Positions 34,127-42,931 of a stretch of DNA of 64,000 nucleotides are shown here, piece after piece. Within the stretch, counting starts at the first letter, position 1; the number at the start of each line of letters is the position of its first letter. The notes beneath the pieces were generated by a model. That model made no database searches and was not told where the DNA came from. It saw nothing but the letters and a program-made list of their open reading frames with translations. The position numbers were made by a program, and so were the translations under genes. This DNA is from Gemmatimonadota bacterium (GTDB lineage Bacteria > Latescibacterota > UBA2968 > GCA-2709665): assembly GCA_028874335.1 (NCBI GenBank), contig JAPPJY010000096.1:80478-144477 (forward strand), read 5' to 3'.

Positions 34127-36499
34127 TCATTCGCTGCGCAGCGCTTCCACGGGGTTGGCCGTCGCGGCACGGACCGCCTGTCCGGTCACGGTCAACAGCG
34201 CGATCCCCATCGCCAGGCCTCCGGACGCCGCGAACATCCACCATTCGATATCCGAGCGATAGGCGAAATCCTGCTGCCACCGGAACAGGACGTAATACGT
34301 GATCGGCGACGCGAAAACAAAAGCGATCAGAACGTGGCGGGCAAAGTCCCTGGTCAACAGAAACACGATGTTCGCCACCGTGGCGCCCAACACCTTGCGA
34401 ATGCCGATTTCTGTTTTCCGCTTTGCAGCCGCGAAAGAAGCCAGCCCCAGGAGACCAAGGCAGGCGATGAAAATCGCGAGTCCGGAGAAAACCTGCACGA
34501 CACGAATCATCCGTTGCTCGTTTTCGTAGAGCTGAAGATAGTCGCTGTCCAGAAAGGAATATTCGAATGGCTGATCGGGCGCGAATTCCTCCCACAAGCC
34601 TCGCGCCGATGCAACAGCGTCGGCCACGTTGCCGGGGTGCAACCGAACGACGACATAAGAACGGCCCCAGCGGAGAAAAGGAAGTACCAGCGGTTCGATC
34701 CGGTGGCGAAGCGACTGGTAGTGGAAGTCCTTGACGACACCTATGACCTGTCCTTCACGGCCCGCGAGTACCATTCGCTTGCCCACCGGTTCTTCCCATC
34801 CGAGTATCGAGGCGGCCGACCGGTTGATCAGGAAGGCCGTCGAATCCGAAGGGAATTCTTCTGGAGCGAAATTCCGACCCTGAGTGACCTCCAGTCCCAG
34901 GACCTCCGCGTAGTTCTCATCAACCGTCGCGAAGGCGAGCGAGGTCTGTTCGTAGTTGGCAGGTTGTTCCAGCCGGAACAGCACAGAGCCGAATTCCTTT
35001 CCCGGCACGCTTTGCGCAACTGAGGCGGCGACCACGGGAGCAAGCGATGTGAGTCGTTCCCGGAATACCTGTGATTGCCGCCCAAGATCCCCGGCACCGT
35101 GCACGACAAGCACGTTTTCTCTATCGAATCCGAGTCGCTTGTGCTGTACAAAGAGAAGCTGATCGCGAATCACAAATACCCCGATGAGCATGCCTATCGA
35201 GACGCAAAATTGCGCCACGACGAGCCCGTTGCGCAGCCGCTCGCCTCCAAGGCCCGCGGAAATTCGCCCGGTAAACACGTCCGCAGGCCGAAACGAAGAC
35301 AGCACAAGCGCGGGATACATGCCGGCCAGTGCGGCAACCACGACGAATATGCCGGACAACGCCAGAACAACCGTCGGAGAACTCAGGCCGCTCATTGCCA
35401 ACTGTTTTCCGGTGAGGCTTACCAGATGGGACATTGCCAGTTCGCATAGCCCAATTGCCAGAACGAGCGCCAGGACAAAGTGCATGGACGACTCAATGAG
35501 AAACTGGCGGACGAGCCGTCCGCGTCGTGAACCCAGCACCTTTCGAATTCCGATCTCTCGAGTCCGGCTGGTTGACAACGCCGTGTGCAGATTCACGAAA
35601 TTGACGCAAGCGAGGAACAGAACGAGCACGGCAATCAGGCTGAAGACAAATACGTGAACAATGGCGCCATTCTGCTCGAGTTCGTAGTCGTGCTGTGAGC
35701 GCAGATGAATATGCGTCATCGGCTGCAAGCGGAACCGGCTGTAACCGCCCGATCTAGCAAAGCTTGCCGCCAGCCCTTGTCGATTGACGTACTCGCGGAG
35801 TTTCGCTTCCACCTCGGAAGCGTTGGTTTGCTCCCTCAATACGATATATGTATAGACGGTGGCCGACCCCCATTGCGTCTTGCGTCGTTCTACAATGGGA
35901 AGCGTCCACAATGGCGCAAGAAAGTCGAATTGAAAATGGGACTGCTGAGGAAACCCCTCCACCACGCCCGTGACCCGCAGAGTTGTACCGTCGGTCAGGT
36001 TCAGCGGCAGGCCCAGTGGGTCCTGACCCCGGAAGTATCGCCGCGCCGTCCGTTCGGTAATCACAACAGAATCGGGATCCCGAAGCGCGGTAACCGAATC
36101 TCCTGCTACAAAACGCACGGTAAAGACGTCGAAGAAGCCCGCCTCCACGTAATAAAAGCCGGTCTCGTTTGCGCGTGTTTCTCCGATCCGAAGCGTGCGC
36201 CGTTCCCGACGCATGCGTACGGCGCCCTCCACTTCGTGTAAGCTGGACAGCGTTTCAGCCACCGGAACAGGACTCAACGGCGTCGTCCACGCGTTGTCTC
36301 CGAACTGCCCGTCCCAGAGGACGCGATAGATTCTGTCCGCCTTCTCGTGAAACCTGTCGTAGCTGACTTCGTCCAACACGAGCATCAGAACCAACAGACA
36401 ACACGCAAGTCCGACGGCCAGACCGAACACATTGATCGCGGCATAGAGCGGGTGCCGAAGCAGATTTCGCCAGGCTACCGTAAGGTAATTCCAGAACAT
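34127..36499 (-). CDS. ABC transporter permease 8 (MacB/FtsX type, 790 aa)
   Basis: Coupling motifs REIGIRKVLGSR and TEIGIRKVLGAT; terminus ANPVEALRSE. The open frame runs 39 codons further upstream, but MFWNYLTVAWRNLLRHPLYAAIN at 36499 is the conserved family start and has GAGG 8 nt before it. It has no close sister in the window. Higher GC than permeases 4 and 6. Confidence 0.95.
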   Translation of the reverse strand: MFWNYLTVAWRNLLRHPLYAAINVFGLAVGLACCLLVLMLVLDEVSYDRFHEKADRIYRVLWDGQFGDNAWTTPLSPVPVAETLSSLHEVEGAVRMRRERRTLRIGETRANETGFYYVEAGFFDVFTVRFVAGDSVTALRDPDSVVITERTARRYFRGQDPLGLPLNLTDGTTLRVTGVVEGFPQQSHFQFDFLAPLWTLPIVERRKTQWGSATVYTYIVLREQTNASEVEAKLREYVNRQGLAASFARSGGYSRFRLQPMTHIHLRSQHDYELEQNGAIVHVFVFSLIAVLVLFLACVNFVNLHTALSTSRTREIGIRKVLGSRRGRLVRQFLIESSMHFVLALVLAIGLCELAMSHLVSLTGKQLAMSGLSSPTVVLALSGIFVVVAALAGMYPALVLSSFRPADVFTGRISAGLGGERLRNGLVVAQFCVSIGMLIGVFVIRDQLLFVQHKRLGFDRENVLVVHGAGDLGRQSQVFRERLTSLAPVVAASVAQSVPGKEFGSVLFRLEQPANYEQTSLAFATVDENYAEVLGLEVTQGRNFAPEEFPSDSTAFLINRSAASILGWEEPVGKRMVLAGREGQVIGVVKDFHYQSLRHRIEPLVLPFLRWGRSYVVVRLHPGNVADAVASARGLWEEFAPDQPFEYSFLDSDYLQLYENEQRMIRVVQVFSGLAIFIACLGLLGLASFAAAKRKTEIGIRKVLGATVANIVFLLTRDFARHVLIAFVFASPITYYVLFRWQQDFAYRSDIEWWMFAASGGLAMGIALLTVTGQAVRAATANPVEALRSE

Positions 36500-37038
36500 C
36501 GCCCGAACCTCGAGGATTGGATCCGTCAAGGACAGCCCGCAGTCCTGCGTCTCCAATCCTCCTGAAGAAGAATCCATTGCATAAATCTGACGCGGCCCTG
36601 CTATGCCCAGGCGCAACGGAAACTGTAGGACTCCATCTTGAGCCGCCGAATCATCCGCAAAACGCGTCCGTCAATTCTTCGACCAGACTGTAATGCAGAG
36701 GAAGCGTCCGCGCAAATGGGCTGACTAAGGCTTTCGCTGCACGGTCAATCGAACAGACGGGAGATTCTTCGCTGCGCTCTGAATGACATGATCGCCGATA
36801 GCCGAGCACGATGCTTCCCGCAGTCATCCAGAGGAGGCCTGGGTGCAACGTCCTGGAAACCCATCCGTGACACGTAAGACCAGATCGTCAAGCAGACGAG
36901 TCCCCCGGCCGACGAAGGATCTACTGCGGCATTGGATCAACCGTGCGCGATCTGCCTGTGTCATTACCGGAGAGGCAGCACCGCCGCTCCACTCTCCGCG
37001 CCGGGGAGGCGCCGGAGGAGGGGTCGCCATGCCCGCCT
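36500..37038. repeat. Intergenic region with R1 (36698-36790) and R2 (36822-36932)
   Basis: R1 and R2 occur in the same order and orientation as at 21.2-21.5, 39.5-39.7 and 42.4-42.7 kb, so R1-R2 behaves as one compound module. It ends in a GC-rich inverted pair near the permease 9 stop (CTCCGCGCCGGGGAGGCGCC). No gene. Confidence 0.75.
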
Positions 37039-39429
37039 CTACTCATACCGCAGCGCGTCCACGGGATTCGCCACTGCTGCTTTACAGGTCTTGTAGCCAA
37101 CTGTAAGAAGCGCAATGCTCAACGACAACAATCCCCCCAGAGTAAACGTGGCGATCGCCGGATCAACCCGGTACGCGAAATTCTCCAGCCAGCGGTCCAT
37201 TACATAATAGGCAATCGGCCAGGCGACGAGATTGGCGATCCCGACAAGAACGACATACTCCCGGGACAAGAGTAAGACTACGTTGGCAACGGATGCGCCC
37301 ACCGCCTTCCGGATACCGATTTCCTTGGTCCTTTGTTGCACACTGATGGACGCCAGGCCGAACAAACCGAGACCCGCCACGACAATCGCCAGGATGGAGA
37401 ATACGCCGAGAAGCGTCCCAAGTCGAGCTTCCGTCCGGTATAGCTGGTCAAAAGACGTGTCCAGGAACGAATATTCAACCGGCGTATCCGGCATGACGTC
37501 GCGCCACCGGGTTTTCAGAAAATCCAGCGTGCCAGCAACGTCCTCCGGTCGGATCCGGATCGACAGGTAGTTTACCCATCCCCTGTTCACGAGCATGATC
37601 ACAAGGGGTTCGATTTCGTGATGCAGCGACCTATAGTGAAAGTCCTTTACAACCCCCACAACATCTCCCTGGACGTTCACCTTGAATTCACCACCTTCCG
37701 TATAGACATGGGCCAGTTTTTTACCCTCGCAGGAAGCCCAACCCAATTTCCGCATCGCCGCCTGATTGAGCATGAATGTCCCGAATCGGTCGCTACCGAA
37801 TTCCTTCGAAAAGGCACGCCCCTCCGACAATTCGAATCCAAACGTCGAGATAAACCCGTAACCCGCGAAGACCACGTTGAATAACGACCCGTCGCTGCTG
37901 CCGCCCTCGATGACGGGGCGAAAGAAGTGACTTGCGATCATCCGCCCTGGCACGGTCGACGAAGCAGAGACGTCCAATACCGAATTGTAGGCTGACACTG
38001 CGTTCTTATATCCCTCCATGGCATCCGCATCACCGTAGGGCATTACGAGCACGTGCTCTTTTTGAAATCCAAGTCGCTTGTTGCGTATGAAACTCGCCTG
38101 GTCATAAACCACACCCGTCCCAATCAAAAGTACGATTGAAATGGCAAACTGAAGGACGACAAGCGTCCTTCGCAAACTCAGTTTGTTGGATCCGGCACGC
38201 GCCAAACCTTTTAGTGCGGCAACCGGTTGAAAGGAGGAGAGAAATATGGCGGGATAGCTTCCGGACAGTACCCCTGTAAACAGTACAATGCCAATGAAGC
38301 CCAACACGAGGCCACTGCCTCGCAGATATTCAAGATTCAGGTTGCGTTCAGTAAAGGCACCAAACGTGGGTAGAGCAGTCTCGACAAACACGACGGCGAC
38401 AATTGTGGAAATTGAGGCGATCAGGGTCGAGTCGACCAGAAACTGAAAAATCATCTGTCGTCGTTTTGCGCCGACCACTTTCCGCAGTCCCACCTCCTTT
38501 GACCGGTACGTGCAATGGCCCGTCGAAAGGATCGTATAATTAATGCACGCCAGCAGCAACACAAAAAGCGCAATTGCAATGAACAGGTAGACATATCTGA
38601 TGTCCCCGTTTGCACTGACTTCATATTCCAGACTGGAATGCAAATGAATATCGGTCAACGTCTGCAGGAAGGGTTTCATCTGTACTCGCCTGGCTTTGTC
38701 TCTTTCGCGAATATGCCGCTCGACAAAATCAGGCAATGCCTGCTCCAACTCGGACGCAGCATTTTCGTCCCGCAAGAGCAGATAGGTATAATAGCTGTGC
38801 GCGATCCAGCCGTCGTCGTCACTTTCTATGGGCGTCGCCAGAAAATCGAACTTTAAATGGGTTTTGTACGTGGGTTCTTTCAGGATGCCGGTTACCCTAT
38901 ACAATTTCCGGTCCACCGACAGCGGCCGCCCCATCGGGTCGTTGTCGTCGAAATATTTCCGAGCCATTGCTGCAGACAGCACAATGGAATACGGTTCCCG
39001 AAGCGCCGTCTGAGGATCTCCGTTGCTCAGTGGAAAATCAAAGACCCGAAAGATGTTCGAATCCGTGAACATTACGCCCGTCTCGTAGAAATATTCCTCC
39101 CCGGTTCCAACCAGTGACTTTTCGCCGATATTCCTGAAAAACCGGACGGCATCGACAACTGTTGGATAGTCCTGCACGAGAGCCGGACCCATCTGGTACG
39201 GCGTAACCGCAAGATGATACGTCTTCCCACTCACCCGGACCTCATCGGCAAGCCGGAAGATTCGATCCGCGTTCTCATGGTGCCGGTCATAGCTCAGTTC
39301 ATCCTGAATGTAGAGAAGAATAAGCATGCAGCAGGCCATGCCGATTGCAAGGCCAAGGATGTTGATGGCGGAAAACGTCTTGTTCCTCATCAGGTTGCGA
39401 ACGGCAACTTTCAGATAGTTCGCGATCAC
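37039..39429 (-). CDS. ABC transporter permease 9 (MacB/FtsX type, 796 aa)
   Basis: Sister of permease 7. Coupling motifs KEVGLRKVVGAK and KEIGIRKAVGAS; terminus ANPVDALRYE. The frame is open to 39483, but the family-conserved start is the GTG at 39429 (VIANYLKVAVRNL), which has a perfect AGGAGG 9 nt upstream; the longer version should not be used. Confidence 0.95.
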   Translation of the reverse strand: MIANYLKVAVRNLMRNKTFSAINILGLAIGMACCMLILLYIQDELSYDRHHENADRIFRLADEVRVSGKTYHLAVTPYQMGPALVQDYPTVVDAVRFFRNIGEKSLVGTGEEYFYETGVMFTDSNIFRVFDFPLSNGDPQTALREPYSIVLSAAMARKYFDDNDPMGRPLSVDRKLYRVTGILKEPTYKTHLKFDFLATPIESDDDGWIAHSYYTYLLLRDENAASELEQALPDFVERHIRERDKARRVQMKPFLQTLTDIHLHSSLEYEVSANGDIRYVYLFIAIALFVLLLACINYTILSTGHCTYRSKEVGLRKVVGAKRRQMIFQFLVDSTLIASISTIVAVVFVETALPTFGAFTERNLNLEYLRGSGLVLGFIGIVLFTGVLSGSYPAIFLSSFQPVAALKGLARAGSNKLSLRRTLVVLQFAISIVLLIGTGVVYDQASFIRNKRLGFQKEHVLVMPYGDADAMEGYKNAVSAYNSVLDVSASSTVPGRMIASHFFRPVIEGGSSDGSLFNVVFAGYGFISTFGFELSEGRAFSKEFGSDRFGTFMLNQAAMRKLGWASCEGKKLAHVYTEGGEFKVNVQGDVVGVVKDFHYRSLHHEIEPLVIMLVNRGWVNYLSIRIRPEDVAGTLDFLKTRWRDVMPDTPVEYSFLDTSFDQLYRTEARLGTLLGVFSILAIVVAGLGLFGLASISVQQRTKEIGIRKAVGASVANVVLLLSREYVVLVGIANLVAWPIAYYVMDRWLENFAYRVDPAIATFTLGGLLSLSIALLTVGYKTCKAAVANPVDALRYE

Positions 39430-39912
39430 GTTGGGCTGCCTCCTGTGTCTACCATGGTGCGTCTTCGTTATGCCCAGCCGCAACCGAAGCCGTCAAGCCA
39501 ACGACGCGTCCGCGCAAATGGACCGTTCAAGGCTTTTGCATCACGTCCATTCGAGCAGACGGGAGATTCTTCGCTCCGCTCTGAATGACATGCATTGCGA
39601 AAACTATTGTCGAAACGCTTAGCCCAAACTGTCATCCAGAGGAGGCCTGGGTGCATCGTCCGGGAATCACATCTGTTTCACATGAGACCAGATTGTCGTG
39701 CAAAGTAGCCTCAGGCCGACGAAGGATATACTGCAGCATCATATCAACCGCAGACGATTTGCACGTGGCGTTACCTGAGAGGCAGCACGGCCGCCTCCTG
39801 CGACACCGGGTGATGCGTTAGCGTGCGTGTCTGTGTCCGACCTGGCAGGCTGCACGACCGCTCCCCTCTCCGCGCCGGGGAGGGGATGGGGGAGGGGTCG
39901 CTCTGTCCGCCC
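39430..39912. repeat. Intergenic region with R1 (39501-39592) and R2 (39628-39739)
   Basis: R1-R2 compound module, then CTCCGCGCCGGGGAGGGG near 39870, matching the GC-rich segment before the permease 9 stop. No gene. Confidence 0.75.
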
Positions 39913-42357
39913 TCACTCATATCGCAACGCGTCGACCGGATTCGCCCGCGCCGCCCGGGTAACCTGAAGGCTCACCGCCAGGAGCACCATGAGAAGCATG
40001 AGCGCGCCTCCCAGCAGAAATGTCCCGAGCCCCGGGTCCACGCGATACGCGAAATCGCGCAGCCAGCGCTCTGCCGCGAAGTAGGTCGCCGGCCAGGCGA
40101 TCAGAGCGGCGATTCCGACGAGGACCACGTATTCCCTGGTCAGCAGAGAAACGATACGCGACGTCGGCGCGCCAAGGGTCTTCCTGATCCCGATTTCCTT
40201 GGTCCGCCTGGCGACGGTGAGTGACGTCAAGCCGAATGCCCCAAGACAGGCGATGAAGACGGCGAAGAACGTCGCGAATCCCGCGATTCTGAACCACCTC
40301 TCTTCCTCCCGGTATTGACGGTCAATGTCCTCATCGAGAAAATAGTAGTCAAAAGGTTTATCCGGGAAAACCTCACGCCATCGCTCAGATAAGAAATCGA
40401 GTGTGTCCGAGACGTTTTCAGGCCGAATACGAATCATTAGCAGATTACGGAACACCCACTCCATTCCGGAAGATGTCGAATCCGCCTGAAATTGCAGCAC
40501 CGCAGGCCCAATCGCGTGATGAAGGGAGCGAAAATGAAAGTCCCCGACGACCCCGATAACTGTTCTTTGATTTCGGTCAAACCGCAGGGTCTCATCTAGA
40601 GGCGCTTCCCAGCCCAGTTTCCTGGCCAGAGACTGGTTGACAATGACCGACGTCTCCGCATCGCTTTTCCGTTCGAAATCTCGACCCTCCAATAAACCGA
40701 TATCCAGGGTTTCGAGAAAACGTCGATCACAGCGAATCTTCTCAACGCCGTCCAGTGTCGTCCCCTTCCACCTGATCTTTGAAAAGCTCCTACGTGAATT
40801 GCTTAGCGCGTGTGATGTTCTCGTGGTCTTTAAAACGGAATGGTAGGGCCAGGTTGCCTCCTCAAATGATTTAACTGATTCCCTTCTCTCCAATACCTCC
40901 ATCATGCGGACGACGATTACATTCCCGGCCTCGAAACCAAGCGACCTTGATTTCAACATGTTCATTTGTATGGAGGCAATGGTCATACCTGTCACCAGAG
41001 ACGTGGAGATTGCCAGTTGGAAGACTACGAGAGCGCGGCTGAAAAAGCGCGTTCGGTCCACCTTGAACCGGCCTTTCAGCGCATCGACCGGAAGAAATCC
41101 CGACATGAACAAAGCCGGGAAACCGCCGGCGACGATGCCCACGAACAACACCACAACGAGTACAGACACAAGTGAACTGAAGTCCGCCAGGTTGGACAGT
41201 GAGAATTCCCGATTGACCAGGCTATTGAAGCCAGGCAAGAACAGTTCCGCAAGCCCCAGCCCAAGCGTTAGTGAGATCACTGTCAGCAGGACCGATTCCG
41301 CGAGAAACTGCCTCGCCAGTTGGGTGCGCAGACCTCCCGCCACCTTACGTATTCCAACTTCGCGGACACGAGAAAAGGACTGACCCACCGAGAGACTCGT
41401 ATAGTTTACTGCGGCTACCACAATCACAATTATCGCGATGCTCGCCAGGATATAGGAATAGGCAGGGTTGCCTTCTGAGCGAATAACCTGCGCCTCGAGA
41501 CCAAAATAAATGTCTCTGAGCGGCTGGAGTTTCCATTTTCCGTGGCGTTGGTCATCTGGCCACGACGACGCAAGTTTTGAAAGTCTTCTTTCAACTTCTG
41601 ACGGGGCCAGATGATTCGGTAACAGCATGTAGGAATTCACTGAGCTGGTTTTCCACCCGCCATCTATTCCGGCTGCGTCGAAGTTGGAGAGGAAATCTAA
41701 CTTAATGCTCGAGTTTCCGGGTATAGGCTTGAACAAACCGGTCACCGTGAATTCCCGGATTCTGGTGTCGTCGGTTTCGTTAGATGCGGTACCTTGAAAC
41801 CGGCCTCGCTGCCTCTTTCTTGCGGCAAGGGCGCGGAATAAACCTTGTTTGAAGTCCTGAACCGTTAGTGTACGTCCAATCGGGTCTTCTCCGGGGAAAA
41901 ACCTTCCAGCGGCATTCTCAGAAATAACCACACTGTAGGGGTCGTTTAGTGCCGTTGCAGCATCGCCTCGTAGCAGTGGAAACGAAAACACCTTCAGAAT
42001 TGCAGGATCTGCAAAGTGGACCGTCGCCTCGCCCTTCTGACTTCGTGTCTGAACCATCTTCCCTCTGGGAGCAATTCTCACTGTTTGAATTTCCGGAAGC
42101 TCCGCCGTCAGTGCGGGAGCCATCGCTTCGGGCGTAAATTGTGGGTGGACGCGGAACGACTGTTCCTTATCCAGATAAATCCGGTAAATCCGATCGGCGT
42201 TTTCATGAAACGCATCGTAGGTCCACTCGAATCGCACAAAGATGAACGCCAGCAGGCAAAACGATATCGCGATGCTCAGACCCACTACGTTGATAGCGGC
42301 GTATAGCGGGTGCCGCAGCAGATTCCGATACGCGACCTTTAGATTATTCCAGAACAT
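39913..42357 (-). CDS. ABC transporter permease 10 (MacB/FtsX type, 814 aa)
   Basis: Coupling motifs REVGIRKVAGGL and KEIGIRKTLGAP. Sister of permease 11: by eye only six differences over the last ~120 residues. In the first periplasmic domain (~170-200) it carries a basic insertion (RALAARKRQRGRFQG) absent from other paralogues; permease 11 has an insertion of different sequence at the same place. GGGGAG lies 8 nt before the ATG. Confidence 0.95.
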   Translation of the reverse strand: MFWNNLKVAYRNLLRHPLYAAINVVGLSIAISFCLLAFIFVRFEWTYDAFHENADRIYRIYLDKEQSFRVHPQFTPEAMAPALTAELPEIQTVRIAPRGKMVQTRSQKGEATVHFADPAILKVFSFPLLRGDAATALNDPYSVVISENAAGRFFPGEDPIGRTLTVQDFKQGLFRALAARKRQRGRFQGTASNETDDTRIREFTVTGLFKPIPGNSSIKLDFLSNFDAAGIDGGWKTSSVNSYMLLPNHLAPSEVERRLSKLASSWPDDQRHGKWKLQPLRDIYFGLEAQVIRSEGNPAYSYILASIAIIVIVVAAVNYTSLSVGQSFSRVREVGIRKVAGGLRTQLARQFLAESVLLTVISLTLGLGLAELFLPGFNSLVNREFSLSNLADFSSLVSVLVVVLFVGIVAGGFPALFMSGFLPVDALKGRFKVDRTRFFSRALVVFQLAISTSLVTGMTIASIQMNMLKSRSLGFEAGNVIVVRMMEVLERRESVKSFEEATWPYHSVLKTTRTSHALSNSRRSFSKIRWKGTTLDGVEKIRCDRRFLETLDIGLLEGRDFERKSDAETSVIVNQSLARKLGWEAPLDETLRFDRNQRTVIGVVGDFHFRSLHHAIGPAVLQFQADSTSSGMEWVFRNLLMIRIRPENVSDTLDFLSERWREVFPDKPFDYYFLDEDIDRQYREEERWFRIAGFATFFAVFIACLGAFGLTSLTVARRTKEIGIRKTLGAPTSRIVSLLTREYVVLVGIAALIAWPATYFAAERWLRDFAYRVDPGLGTFLLGGALMLLMVLLAVSLQVTRAARANPVDALRYE

Positions 42358-42931
42358 CGACTGGCTCCCCGTTGTTTGGATCTTTCACGTCGACCCGGCG
42401 AAGCGTCCGCGCAAACGGGCCGGTGAAGGCTTCCGCTCTACGTCCGATCGAGAAGACGGGAGATTCTTCGCTCCGCTTTGAATGACACGACTTGCAATAA
42501 CCATCGGCGAAATGTATCGGTCAGACCGTCGCTCCGCTCTGAATGACATGCTTTGCGAAAACCATTGTCGAAACGCTGAGCCCACGCCGGCGCCGAAACT
42601 GTCATCCAGAGGAGGCCCCCCGGGCCGACGAAGGATCTACTGCAGCATCAGATCAACCACGAGCGATTTGCACACGGCGACGCCGGAGAGGCAGCACGTT
42701 CGCCGAGAGTGTCATGCAGAAAGAGCTGCAAGGCTGTCGAAGCGTCCGCGCACAAATCCGTCTACAAAGGCCGTATGCTACAAGTACGAGCGAGAAGACG
42801 GGAGATTCTTCGACTTCGCTCAGAATGACATGACTTTCTATGGCCTTCGTCGAAATGTATCTGTCTCTCGGTGGCTTAGACTGATATACAGTGGAAGCCG
42901 AAGAGCTGACGAGGGGGCGCTCTGCCCGCCG
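42358..42931. repeat. Intergenic region with two R1 copies (42398-42489, 42737-42833) and shortened R2 (42598-42649)
   Basis: The R2 copy lacks ~60 bp from its middle: GAGGCC is joined directly to the CCCCCGGGCCGACGAAGG end. A third R1 3' end lies at 42528-42550 (CGCTCCGCTCTGAATGACATG-type). No gene. Confidence 0.75.

Noticed and set aside
36500..36616. N-terminal extension of permease 8 (and likewise 39430-39483 of permease 9, 15381-15401 of permease 3)
   Set aside because: Paralogues all start at M/V-x-x-NYL, where good Shine-Dalgarno sequences are found; the extensions are not conserved.
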